From JBEIFW01 sp040382215 (GTDB lineage: Bacteria > Actinomycetota > Acidimicrobiia > Acidimicrobiales > Ilumatobacteraceae), in NCBI GenBank assembly GCA_040382215.1, contig JBEIFW010000072.1, positions 1-16,210 of the forward strand: a DNA stretch of 16,210 nucleotides. The letters run 5' to 3'. The notes under the pieces are model-generated. The model did not search any database, had not been told where the DNA came from, and saw only the letters and a program-made list of their open reading frames with translations. A program made the translations under genes and the position numbers. Below are positions 1-8,803 of the stretch, one piece after another (position 1 is the stretch's first letter; every line of letters begins with the position of its first letter).

Positions 1-2250
1 ACCCGCGACGCGGCGCTGGCCGCGGAGGTGGACCGTCTGCGTGCGCAGTGCGCCGAGGCCGAGGCGGCCGAAGAACCGCTGGTCGAGGCGACCGAGCGGG
101 CCGAAGCGAGCCTTGCGGCGGCCGACGATCGCCGCGAGGCTGCAGATCTCGCTGTGCAGGCGGCACGCCGGGAACACGAACGCTGGTCGGCACGGGCCGA
201 GGCGCTCGCCCTCGCCCTCGACGCAGCCCGGGCGCGGGCCGGAGCGGAACGTCTGGCTGGGGTGCCCGGCGTGGTGGGGACACTCCTCGACCTCGTCGAG
301 GTCGACCCGGGATGGGAGGCGGCGTTCGAGGCTGCTGCTGGTGAGGCTCTCGCAGCGGTGGTGGTCGACGGCGCCGATGCGGCTCGACGGGCGCTCCAGG
401 CGCTCGGCGAGGCCGGGGCGTCGGGGGCCGTGCTGGCCCTCGGCGCTGCTGCGCCGTCGATCGGAGTCGACCCGGGCCGCACGGCGTCGTTCGGAACCCC
501 GGTGCGGGCCCACGTGCGCGCTGCGGATCCCGCCGTGGGCGCCCTGCTCGACCGACTCGTCGGTACGGCCGTGGTGGTCGACGGGGGTTGGGAAGCGGCG
601 CTCGACGTGTCGTTGCGAGAGGCCGAGATCGTCGCGGTCACCCGGGCCGGTGACTGCTTCGGCCGCAGCGGCTGGCGGGTCGGTGCGACGATCACCGGCG
701 CGACCGGCGCCGCGCTCGACGACGCCCGCAGCCACCTGGCGCAGGCGGCCACGGCGCTCGACGCCGCAGAGGCCGAACTCGCGGCTGCAGCGGCGGCCGC
801 CCAGACCGCCCGCCGGGAGCTCGACGAACTCGGCCGTCGCCTCGACGACAACGACGCCCGGTTCACCGCAGCGTCCGAAGGCCTGAGCCGGGCCCAGGCC
901 ACGCGCCGGGAGCTCGGCACCGAGCTGGCCGCGATCGAGCCGACGCTCGCCGAGCTCTACGAGCGTCTTGCCCGGGACCGGGCCCGGCTGGCCACGCTCG
1001 AGGCGCGCCTGCCCGACCTCGAGCAGCAGGCCGTCGCCGAGCGGGCCGTGCGGGAACGACTGCGCGGCGCCCGCCAGGAGCTCGACCGGGCGCTGCAGGA
1101 ACACCTCGGGCGGCGGCGGGATCTGGAACGGCGGGCCACGACGTACGCCGAGCGTCAGGCCTTCCTCGAGCGGCGGATCCGCGATGCCGAGGTGCGCCTG
1201 GCGGCCGATGCCGTGGCGCGCGCCGAGGCCGCCGAGCGCCGGATCGCGCTCGATCGGTCGATGGCACAGCTCGAACGGCTGCAATCGGTTCTCGCACGCT
1301 GCCGCCCTGTGCTCGAGCAGGAGTGGAGCGTCCTGCAGGAGGCCCGCCAGCGGAACACCGAGGAGTCGCAGGCGGTCACGACGGCGCTCGAATCGGCGCG
1401 GCGGCGGCGGGTGGACGTCGAGCGCGGTCTCGACGAGGTGCGTGAGGCAGCGCGGCGTGCCGACGTCGACCAGGTCGAGGCCCGCACCCGACGCGAGACA
1501 CTCGAGGCGGCGCTGCAACGCGAGCACGGGGTGGACGCCGACCTCGCGCAGGCGACCGCCGAGCCCGATCTGCCGCCGGGGATGACCGCTGCGCAACGCG
1601 CGGCCGAGCTCGAACGGGAGCTGCGCATCCTCGGCGCGGTGAACCCGCTCGCGTTGGAGGAGCACGCTGCGCTCGTCGAGCGGCAACGCTTCCTCGACGA
1701 GCAACTCGAGGACGTGCGCTCCTCGCGTCGTGAGCTCAACCGGGTGATCCACGCCGTCGACAACGAGATCCGCTCGACCTTCGCCGCCGCCTTCGCCGAC
1801 GTGACGACGAGCTTCGAGGCGCTCTTCGCCTCGCTGTTCCCGGGTGGTGTGGGCAAGCTGGTGCTCACCGAGCCCGACGACCTGCTCGTGACCGGGATCG
1901 AGATCGAGGCCAAGCCCTCGGGCAAGAACGTGAAGAAGCTCAGCCTGCTGTCGGGCGGCGAGCGGTCGCTGACGGCGCTCGCGTTCCTGTTCGCCGTGTT
2001 CCGCAGCCGGCCCTCGCCGTTCTACGTGATGGACGAGGTGGAGGCTGCGCTCGACGACGTGAACCTGCATCGGTTCCTGAACCTGCTGGGGGAGTTCCGC
2101 CGGGACGCCCAGCTGATCGTGGTCAGCCACCAGAAGCGCACGATGGAAGCCGCCGACACGCTGTACGGGATCTCGATGCAGCCGGGCGGCTCGTCGAAGG
2201 CTCTGTCGGAGAAGGTCGCCACGGCCGCAGCCGGTCCCGCCACGGACTGA
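1..2250 (+). CDS. smc: Chromosome segregation protein SMC, C-terminal part (5' end outside window)
   Basis: ATPase of the bacterial SMC-ScpAB condensin, which organises and segregates the chromosome. The frame is open from base 1, so the Walker A head and first coiled-coil arm lie upstream; 749 codons are visible. Fragment residues about 87-230 are the hinge (GVPGVVGTLLDLVEVDPGWE onward). Residues about 235-570 are an Arg/Glu/Ala-rich coiled coil. The C-terminal ATPase head follows, with the VTTSFEALFASLFPGG segment (601-616), the ABC signature LSGGE (650-654), Walker B FYVMDEVEAALDD (from 674) and the H-loop VVSHQKR. All expected head motifs are intact. Bacterial SMC is usually about 1,150-1,200 residues, so roughly 60% is present. 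A Met at base 28 lies inside the coiled coil and is not the start. Two genes separate it from ftsY, which commonly lies just downstream of smc. The family is certain; only the gene's extent is incomplete. Confidence 0.97.
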   Translation, partial: TRDAALAAEVDRLRAQCAEAEAAEEPLVEATERAEASLAAADDRREAADLAVQAARREHERWSARAEALALALDAARARAGAERLAGVPGVVGTLLDLVEVDPGWEAAFEAAAGEALAAVVVDGADAARRALQALGEAGASGAVLALGAAAPSIGVDPGRTASFGTPVRAHVRAADPAVGALLDRLVGTAVVVDGGWEAALDVSLREAEIVAVTRAGDCFGRSGWRVGATITGATGAALDDARSHLAQAATALDAAEAELAAAAAAAQTARRELDELGRRLDDNDARFTAASEGLSRAQATRRELGTELAAIEPTLAELYERLARDRARLATLEARLPDLEQQAVAERAVRERLRGARQELDRALQEHLGRRRDLERRATTYAERQAFLERRIRDAEVRLAADAVARAEAAERRIALDRSMAQLERLQSVLARCRPVLEQEWSVLQEARQRNTEESQAVTTALESARRRRVDVERGLDEVREAARRADVDQVEARTRRETLEAALQREHGVDADLAQATAEPDLPPGMTAAQRAAELERELRILGAVNPLALEEHAALVERQRFLDEQLEDVRSSRRELNRVIHAVDNEIRSTFAAAFADVTTSFEALFASLFPGGVGKLVLTEPDDLLVTGIEIEAKPSGKNVKKLSLLSGGERSLTALAFLFAVFRSRPSPFYVMDEVEAALDDVNLHRFLNLLGEFRRDAQLIVVSHQKRTMEAADTLYGISMQPGGSSKALSEKVATAAAGPATD

Positions 2251-2279
2251 GCGCAGCTCGCACGGCCGATGCAGGCGTC

Positions 2280-2297
2280 CCCGGCCCTCGGGCCGGG
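2280..2297 (+). terminator. Hairpin after smc, possible terminator
   Basis: CCCGGCC and GGCCGGG form a perfect 7-bp stem around a CTCG loop, 29 bp after the smc stop. No T-run follows, so it is either a GC-only high-GC terminator or a chance hairpin in GC-rich DNA. Confidence 0.35.
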
Positions 2298-2327
2298 CGA
2301 TGCGACGCGCACCAGCGAGGAAAGTTC

Positions 2328-2357
2328 TTGACATGAGTTATAGAGCATGTTTACCTA
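2328..2357 (+). promoter_or_regulatory. Promoter of isocitrate dehydrogenase operon
   Basis: A perfect -35 hexamer TTGACA lies at 2328-2333. With a 17-18 bp spacer the -10 falls on TTACCT/TACCTA (2351-2357), inside the left arm of the inverted repeat at 2349-2368. The stretch is an AT-rich island in otherwise GC-rich DNA. Transcription would start near 2363-2365, giving a leader of about 50 nt. The alternative box TATAGA (2339-2344) has no matching -35. The -35 is seen directly; -10 choice and start site are inferred. Confidence 0.5.
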
Positions 2358-2368
2358 CGCAGGTAAAC
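2349..2368. promoter_or_regulatory. Perfect inverted repeat, probable operator for isocitrate dehydrogenase
   Basis: GTTTACCTACGCAGGTAAAC consists of two perfect 8-bp arms (GTTTACCT / AGGTAAAC) around ACGC. It overlaps the expected -10 and transcription start of the idh promoter, where a dimeric repressor would block polymerase. It is AT-rich, has no following T-run, and precedes rather than follows a gene, so a terminator is unlikely. I do not recognise the regulator; the geometry fits a TetR- or GntR-type dimer. No regulator gene is adjacent. Confidence 0.55.
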
Positions 2369-2411
2369 GAGCGCCGGACGCTCCCCTCTGATGGATGAGG
2401 AAGGTTCAACG

Positions 2412-3857
2412 ATGACCACCACCACGCCAGTAGCGGTGACCGTTGCCCGAGGCGACGGGATCGGCCCCGAGATCATGGATGCCACCCTGCGGATCATCGA
2501 GGCCGCCGGCGCCCAGCTGGCGATCGAGGAGATCGAGATCGGTGAGGCCGTGTACCGCCGGGGGAACTCGGCCGGTATCGAACCCGAGTCGCTCGCCTCG
2601 CTGCAGCGCACGGGCGTGTTCCTGAAGGCCCCGATCACCACCCCGCAGGGAGGCGGGTTCAAGAGCCTCAACGTCACGGTGCGCAAGACGCTCGGCCTGT
2701 ACGCCAACGTCCGCCCCTGCCCGTCCTACGCCCCCTTCGTGGCCACCAAGCACCCGGGCATGGACGTGGTGATCGTTCGTGAGAACGAAGAAGACCTCTA
2801 CGCCGGGATCGAGCATCGCCAGAGCGACGAGGTGTACCAGTGCCTCAAGCTGATCACCCGCCCGGGGTGCGAGCGGATCTCCCGGTACGCCTTCGAGTAC
2901 GCCCGGGCTTACGGCCGCAAGAAGGTCACGGCCTTCACGAAAGACAACATCATGAAGATGACCGACGGCCTGTTCCACCAGGTCGCCGAGGAGGTCGCCG
3001 CCGAGTACCCCGACATCGAGTTCGAGCACTGGATCGTCGACATCGGGGCGGCCAAGCTCGCCGACACCCCGGGCGCGTTCGACGTGGTGCTGCTCCCGAA
3101 CCTCTACGGCGACATCCTCTCCGATGTCGCCGCCCAGATCGCGGGCTCGGTGGGCCTCGCCGGCAGCGCCAACATCGGGCCGACGTCGGCGATGTTCGAG
3201 GCGATCCACGGCTCGGCTCCGCGGCGGGCCGGGCAGGACCTCGCCAACCCGTCGGGTCTGTTCCTCGGGGCGGTGCAGATGCTCGTCCACATCGGCCAGG
3301 GTGAGGTTGCGGCGCGCGCCCACAACGCCTGGTTGCGCACGATCGAAGACGGCGTGCACACCTACGACATCTACGACCCGGCCGTGAGCACGGCCAAGGT
3401 CGGCACGACGGCCTTCGCCGACGCGGTGATCGCGCGCATCGGTGAGGCGTCCAAGACGTTCACGCCGGTCGCCTATGCCGATCGGGCGTCGATCTCGGTG
3501 AAGGTGCCGGCCCGGCTTCGTCAGACCAAGGTCCAGGTGGGCATCGACGTGTTCGTCGACGTGCCGCACCTGACGCCGGCGGAACTCGGCGACAAGCTTG
3601 CTGCGCTCGCCGGGCCCGAGTTCGGGCTCGAGATGCTTTCCAACCGCGGTCAGAAGGTCTGGCCGAACGGCGCACCCGAGACGCTGTGCGTGGACGCGTT
3701 CCGCTGCCGGTTCGTCGGCAACGGCGCTTCGGTGGCAACGGCCGACACCATCACGTTGCTCGACCGGCTCAACACAGCCGGTTTCCCGTTCATCAAGTCC
3801 GAGGGGCTGTTCACCTTCGATGGTGAGCCCGGCTACAGCAAGGGGCAGGGACAATGA
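2412..3857 (+). CDS. icd: NADP-type isocitrate dehydrogenase with C-terminal extension
   Basis: Oxidative decarboxylation of isocitrate to 2-oxoglutarate in the TCA cycle; cytosolic, 481 residues. The isocitrate/isopropylmalate dehydrogenase fold is clear: GDGIGPEIM at the N terminus, substrate loop SLNVTVRKTLGLYANVRPCP (about 85-105), RENEEDLYAGIEH, KDNIMKMTDGLF (about 175-186), metal-binding LPNLYGDILSDVAAQIAG (about 226-243) and the cofactor loop HGSAPRRAGQDLANPSG. Two arginines in APRRAG sit where E. coli Icd has Lys344-Tyr345 contacting the NADP phosphate, which favours NADP. About 130 extra residues follow the core, as in Thermus/rickettsial-type enzymes. The start at 2412 is chosen because GAGGAAGG (2397-2404) lies 7 nt upstream; an in-frame ATG at 2391 would place that site inside the gene. 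The stop overlaps the next gene as ATGA. The 3-isopropylmalate dehydrogenase alternative is disfavoured by the SxN substrate loop and length. Confidence 0.93.
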   Translation: MTTTTPVAVTVARGDGIGPEIMDATLRIIEAAGAQLAIEEIEIGEAVYRRGNSAGIEPESLASLQRTGVFLKAPITTPQGGGFKSLNVTVRKTLGLYANVRPCPSYAPFVATKHPGMDVVIVRENEEDLYAGIEHRQSDEVYQCLKLITRPGCERISRYAFEYARAYGRKKVTAFTKDNIMKMTDGLFHQVAEEVAAEYPDIEFEHWIVDIGAAKLADTPGAFDVVLLPNLYGDILSDVAAQIAGSVGLAGSANIGPTSAMFEAIHGSAPRRAGQDLANPSGLFLGAVQMLVHIGQGEVAARAHNAWLRTIEDGVHTYDIYDPAVSTAKVGTTAFADAVIARIGEASKTFTPVAYADRASISVKVPARLRQTKVQVGIDVFVDVPHLTPAELGDKLAALAGPEFGLEMLSNRGQKVWPNGAPETLCVDAFRCRFVGNGASVATADTITLLDRLNTAGFPFIKSEGLFTFDGEPGYSKGQGQ

Positions 3858-4228
3858 CCAACCAGGCGCCATCGTTCGATCCGACCACCGGTCCGGCCGA
3901 TCCCGTGACGATCTCGCTCCTGTGCGCCGACGAGAGCCTCGCGGCGTTCTGCCGGCGTCTCGCGGCGGCGGTGAACCCCGGGCCGATGTATCTCGCGCGG
4001 GCCTTCGCCGTGGCGACCCAGGTCTACCCGGTGCGGCTCGACGCAGTGTGGGGCGAGGTGACGGTGCTCAACTGCGAGTTCCGGATGCGCCGGGCCGGTG
4101 CGCCCGTCGATGTCGGCGCGGTCGCCGATCTGCGGCGGCGCCTGTTGGCGTTCGACGTGCTCGAGCACCACTTCGTGCCCCCGATGGCGCAGGTGGAAGC
4201 AGCGAGCCTGTCGCTCGCAGCGAGCTGA
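3854..4228 (+). CDS. Hypothetical protein, translationally coupled to isocitrate dehydrogenase
   Basis: A 124-residue protein I do not recognise. Its ATG overlaps the icd TGA stop in an ATGA, so it is very probably co-transcribed and translated by coupling. It has a polar, Pro-rich N terminus (about 1-18), then a compact alpha/beta-looking body with two cysteines (about 24 and 33) and a third near 74, and an Arg/Leu-rich helix (DLRRRLLAFDVLEHHF). No signal peptide or membrane segment is visible. An 8-residue Ser/Ala tail ends the protein. A strong hairpin follows at 4235-4272, so icd and this gene look like a two-gene unit. A role linked to isocitrate dehydrogenase is inference from position only. 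Confidence 0.7.
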   Translation: MTNQAPSFDPTTGPADPVTISLLCADESLAAFCRRLAAAVNPGPMYLARAFAVATQVYPVRLDAVWGEVTVLNCEFRMRRAGAPVDVGAVADLRRRLLAFDVLEHHFVPPMAQVEAASLSLAAS

Positions 4229-4234
4229 TCACGT

Positions 4235-4272
4235 GCGGTCCCGGCCCGGTGCCGTACGCCGGCCGGGACCGC
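4235..4272 (+). terminator. Strong hairpin terminating the icd operon
   Basis: GCGGTCCCGGCC (4235-4246) and GGCCGGGACCGC (4261-4272) form a perfect 12-bp stem around a 14-nt loop, starting 7 bp after the stop of the small gene. No T-run follows, as is common for actinobacterial GC-only hairpins. The right arm overlaps the place where the ftsY -35 would lie. Confidence 0.65.
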
Positions 4273-4287
4273 CGCTGCCCACACGGT

Positions 4288-4293
4288 TAGGGT
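4288..4293 (+). promoter_or_regulatory. Candidate -10 box for ftsY (near-leaderless)
   Basis: TAGGGT fits the actinobacterial TAnnnT -10 pattern and lies 9 nt before the ftsY ATG, so the transcript would begin at or within a few bases of the start codon. No clear Shine-Dalgarno sequence is present. Other candidate -10 boxes in this window are placed similarly. Confidence 0.4.
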
Positions 4294-4302
4294 GCGAGCG
4301 TC

Positions 4303-5604
<1,302 letters not shown>

Positions 5605-5611
5605 ACGAGCC

Positions 5612-6865
5612 TCACACCGAGAAGCGGCACGGCATCCGCTTGATGCCGTTGATGAACGCAGACTGCAAACGGTCCGGCTCGCCGGTGATCTCGAGATCGG
5701 GGAGCCCGGTGAACAGTTCCTCGAACATCACCTGGATCTCCCGTCGGGCGAGGTTCGCCCCGAGACAGAAGTGGGGGCCGCCTGCGCCGTAGCCCTCCTG
5801 CTCCCGGCTGTTGGCCCGGCGGATGTCGAAGGAGTGCCCGTCGGGGAACACCGATTCGTCACGGTTGCCGGACCAGTACCACATCGCGACCTTGTCACCC
5901 TTGGCGATCTCCGGGCCACCGATGACGGTGTCGGCGGTGGCGATGCGGCGCATGTGGATCACCGGCGAGGACCAGCGCACGATCTCCTCGATCGCGGACG
6001 GGGTGAGGGAGGGGTCGGCCATCCAGGCGGCGCGCTGGTCCGGGTGATCGGTGAGCATCTTCGCTCCCCAGGAGATCGCGTTGCGGGTGGTCTCGTTGCC
6101 GGCGACCGCGAGCAGGATGAAGAAGCTCCCGAACTCCGCTGCGGTGAGCCGCTGGCCGTCGACCTCGGCGTGCATGAGCGCCGAGGTGATGTCCTCCCGG
6201 GGGTTGGCGAGGCGGTCCTGGCCGAGCGCCTGGGCGTAGCTGAACATGCCCAGCGCGGCGGCGCCGAGGTCCTCGATCGAACCGCCGAAGTCGGGGTCGC
6301 CGACGCCGAGGATCACGTTGGTCCAGTCGAAGATCTGCTTTTCGTCGGCTGCGGGAACGCCCAGCATGTCGCAGATCACCTGCAGCGGCAGGGGAGCGGC
6401 GAACGCCTCGACGAAATCGCATTCGCCGCCGCGCTCGCGGGCGTCGACCACGAGCTGGCGGGCCCGGACCCGCACCGACTCGTTCACCTGGGCGACGGTC
6501 TTGGGCGTGAAGCCCTTCTGTACGAGGAGCCGGAACTTGGCGTGCCGGGGATCGTCCATCACGATCATCGAGCCGAAGAACTCGAGGAACTCCGGTTGGG
6601 TCTCGCCGATCGTGATGCCGTCGGCCGAGGAGAACAGCCAGGGCTTGCGGCTCGCCTCACGGATGTCCTCGTAGCGGGTGAGCGACCAGAACCCCGGGCC
6701 CTGGACCGCGCCCGCAACAGCCATCTCGATCTCCTTGTGGAACGCCACGGGACGTACGGCGCGCAGCCGGGCGAAGGCGGCGTGGCGTTCGTCGAGCGGC
6801 TTGCGCCAGAACGACGGGGTGCCGAGCTCGATGCCGTCGACGGTGAGGGACCGGGCCAAGGGCAT
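5612..6865 (-). CDS. Cytochrome P450 (CYP124/125-like), second of a tandem pair
   Basis: Heme monooxygenase, 417 residues, soluble, needing separate ferredoxin/reductase partners not seen here. Visible motifs are the I-helix oxygen-activation AGNETTR, K-helix EEIVR, and heme loop GYGAGGPHFCLGANLARRE with the thiolate at Cys367, close to the C terminus as usual. The ending FINGIKRMP recalls the NGIK tail of mycobacterial CYP124/CYP125, which oxidise the terminal methyl of branched lipids and cholesterol side chains. Substrate here is inference. It starts 12 bp after the upstream P450 stop. The site AGGAGAG overlaps that stop codon and lies 7 nt before the ATG, so the two are one transcript and probably coupled. 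It is strikingly similar to its neighbour across the whole length, indicating tandem duplication. Confidence 0.93.
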   Translation of the reverse strand: MPLARSLTVDGIELGTPSFWRKPLDERHAAFARLRAVRPVAFHKEIEMAVAGAVQGPGFWSLTRYEDIREASRKPWLFSSADGITIGETQPEFLEFFGSMIVMDDPRHAKFRLLVQKGFTPKTVAQVNESVRVRARQLVVDARERGGECDFVEAFAAPLPLQVICDMLGVPAADEKQIFDWTNVILGVGDPDFGGSIEDLGAAALGMFSYAQALGQDRLANPREDITSALMHAEVDGQRLTAAEFGSFFILLAVAGNETTRNAISWGAKMLTDHPDQRAAWMADPSLTPSAIEEIVRWSSPVIHMRRIATADTVIGGPEIAKGDKVAMWYWSGNRDESVFPDGHSFDIRRANSREQEGYGAGGPHFCLGANLARREIQVMFEELFTGLPDLEITGEPDRLQSAFINGIKRMPCRFSV

Positions 6866-6877
6866 GACGGTTCTCTC

Positions 6878-8143
6878 CTACTTCCAGGCGCAGGGCAGGC
6901 GCTTGATGCCGTTGATGAAGTTGGACTGCAGCAGGTCGGGCTCGCCGGTGATCCGCAGATCGGGGACGCGGCGGGCGAGCTCGCGGAACATGACGGTGAT
7001 CTCCCGGCGGGCGAGGTTGGCGCCGAGGCAGAAGTGCGGGCCCCCTGCGCCGTACCCGACGTGCGGGTTCGGGTCGCGGGTGAGGTCGAATCGGTAGGGG
7101 TCGCTGAATCGGCGGTGGTCGCGGTTGGCCGAGTTGTACCAGTAGACGATCTTGTCGCCGGCCTTGATCGGCACCCCGGCGATCTCGGTGTCGGCGGTGG
7201 CGGTGCGCCGGAAGTGGATCACGGGGGAGGCCCACCGCACGATCTCCTCGACGGCGGTTTTCGCGTGACGATCGAAGTCGTTCCACCACAAATACTTCTG
7301 GTCCGGGTGAGCGGTGAGCATCCGCATGCCGTGGCTGATGGCATTGCGGGTCGTCTCGTTGCCGGCCACCACGAGCAGGATGAAGAAGCTGCCGAACTCC
7401 TGGGTGGTGAGCCGTTCGCCATCGACCTCGGCGTGCATGAGCGCCGAGGTGAGGTCGTCGCCAGGGCGGTCGAGGCGGTCCTGCCCGAGCGCTTGCGCAT
7501 AGGCGTACATCGACATCGAGACCTGGAGCAGGTGGTCGAACGAACCGCCGTAGTCCGGGTCGCCGGCGCCGAGGATCACGTTGGTCCAGTTGAAGATCTG
7601 CTTGTGGTCTGCGGCGGGGATGCCCATCATCTCGCAGATGATCTGCAGCGGGAGCAGGGCCGCGACCTCCTCGACGAAGTCGCACTCGCCGCCCGGGAAC
7701 CGCTCGAGCAGATCGTCGACGATGGTTCGGGCCTTGTCCTGCACGTAGCCCTCGACGCGGTTGATCATCTTCGGCGTGAACCCGGCCGAGACCAGCGAGC
7801 GAAGGCGGTGGTGCCGGGGGTCGTCCATGGTGATCATCGAACCGAAGAACTCGGCGATCTCGATGGGGAGGTCCGGGATGTTCGAGCCCTTCCCCGAGCA
7901 GAACAGCTGCGGGTTGCGGCTGGCCTGCCAGACGTCCTCGTACCGGGTGAGGGACCAGTAGCCCGCGCCCTTCGGGAACGGCGGCACCTCCGCCTCGTCG
8001 CACCAGAACACGGGGTGGCGCTCGCGCAAGGTGGCGAACACGTCCTCGCGGTGCTCCCGGGGGGCGAGCCAGAAGTTCACGTCCGACAGCGTCGTGGTGT
8101 CGACGGCGACATCGGTGCGGGGCGCATAGGGCTCGGCCGGCAT
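6878..8143 (-). CDS. Cytochrome P450 (CYP124/125-like), first of a tandem pair
   Basis: Heme monooxygenase of 421 residues with all core motifs: AGNETTR (I helix), EEIVR (K helix) and GYGAGGPHFCLGANLARRE, with the heme Cys at 372 and the tail FINGIKRLP. Long stretches match the downstream P450 nearly word for word (for example GSFFILLxVAGNETTRNAIS and ALGQDRL), while the N-terminal about 60 residues differ. That is where substrate-entry regions often lie, so substrate range may have split. The ATG at 8143 is chosen because the P450 fold begins soon after it (LSDVNFWLAP). The frame stays open for another 1.1 kb upstream, but that part runs antisense to other genes and is low-complexity. TAGTGT ends 8 nt before the ATG. 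A role in lipid, steroid or terpenoid oxidation is inferred. Confidence 0.93.
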   Translation of the reverse strand: MPAEPYAPRTDVAVDTTTLSDVNFWLAPREHREDVFATLRERHPVFWCDEAEVPPFPKGAGYWSLTRYEDVWQASRNPQLFCSGKGSNIPDLPIEIAEFFGSMITMDDPRHHRLRSLVSAGFTPKMINRVEGYVQDKARTIVDDLLERFPGGECDFVEEVAALLPLQIICEMMGIPAADHKQIFNWTNVILGAGDPDYGGSFDHLLQVSMSMYAYAQALGQDRLDRPGDDLTSALMHAEVDGERLTTQEFGSFFILLVVAGNETTRNAISHGMRMLTAHPDQKYLWWNDFDRHAKTAVEEIVRWASPVIHFRRTATADTEIAGVPIKAGDKIVYWYNSANRDHRRFSDPYRFDLTRDPNPHVGYGAGGPHFCLGANLARREITVMFRELARRVPDLRITGEPDLLQSNFINGIKRLPCAWK

Positions 8144-8151
8144 GACGGATG

Positions 8152-8157
8152 ACACTA
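8152..8157 (-). promoter_or_regulatory. Candidate -10 box for the P450 pair (near-leaderless)
   Basis: Read on the - strand this is TAGTGT, matching TAnnnT, ending 8 nt before the P450 ATG at 8143. No Shine-Dalgarno sequence is seen, consistent with a leaderless mRNA. No good -35 is visible. Confidence 0.35.
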
Positions 8158-8383
8158 CGGCGCCGGTGAGCAGGGCGCATGGCCGGGCCCGGGGCGCCGG
8201 ACGGTTCACGCGAGGGTGCACCGTGTCGGTTCGGTCCGCATGGACGTCGAACCTGAATTGGAGATGACCAGTCGGTGGCGGCGGGTGGGGGCGGTGACGG
8301 CCTGTTCGAACCGACGGCGGTCCCGCTGAGCGCCGCACGCCCGGGCTCGGTCGACGGGCAGGCGGCGGGGCAGGATCGGGGCC

Positions 8384-8677
8384 GTGGCCGAGTACACCTT
8401 CTTCGTGGACGCCGACGGGTTCTTCCTCGGTGGTGGCGAACTGCACGCCACCGAGGAGGAACTCCACGAGCTCGGGGTGCGATCGGTCGACATCCCGGCC
8501 GGGTACGGGGCCGACCTCGGGGAGCGGATCCCGGTGCGCGTCGTGGGTACGCCGCGCGGTCTGCGGTTCTACGCGCACCTGCTCGGGGTGCGCGACCCGG
8601 TACAGCTCGAGGAGCTCGAGCGGGTGATTACCGCGGCGCGGGCCCGCGGTGAGGATCTCGACGACCTCACGCCGTGA
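8384..8677 (+). CDS. Small hypothetical protein
   Basis: A 97-residue protein from a GTG start that I do not recognise. It begins AEYTFFVDADGFFLGGG and ends with a helical, charged stretch (PVQLEELERVITAARARGEDLDDL). There is no signal peptide, membrane segment or known catalytic motif, and it is rather acidic. AGGA (8372-8375) lies 8 nt before GTG and could be a ribosome site; equally CAGGAT (8371-8376) resembles a near-leaderless -10 box. The 240 bp between it and the divergent P450 start hold no other gene, so its promoter region is shared with the P450 operon side. Sensible amino-acid composition, compared with the arginine-rich shadow frames, supports a real gene. Function unknown. Confidence 0.6.
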   Translation: MAEYTFFVDADGFFLGGGELHATEEELHELGVRSVDIPAGYGADLGERIPVRVVGTPRGLRFYAHLLGVRDPVQLEELERVITAARARGEDLDDLTP

Positions 8678-8803
8678 CGAAGGATCGCAACGGACGCACA
8701 AGGTTCTGTCGGCACGGTCACGCCGAAGCGTCCCGGCGCCGACTCGCCTTCCACGAGCGAGAGCGAAACCGAGCGCGTACCGGTTCGGCGGCGGCGGCGG
8801 CGA

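Noticed and set aside
2406..3872. 488-codon frame on the - strand across icd
   Set aside because: Shadow of icd with His/Arg/Asp-rich composition and no recognisable domain.
5771..8152. Open + strand frame of 793 codons opposite both P450 genes
   Set aside because: It is antisense to two clear P450s. The lack of stops follows from G/C third-position bias, and its internal repeats mirror the P450 duplication. Composition is rich in Gly, Glu, Arg, His and Val with no domain.
8144..8383. Divergent 240-bp region searched for operators, RNAs or repeats
   Set aside because: Apart from the candidate -10 boxes next to each gene I see no convincing palindrome, RNA fold or repeat.
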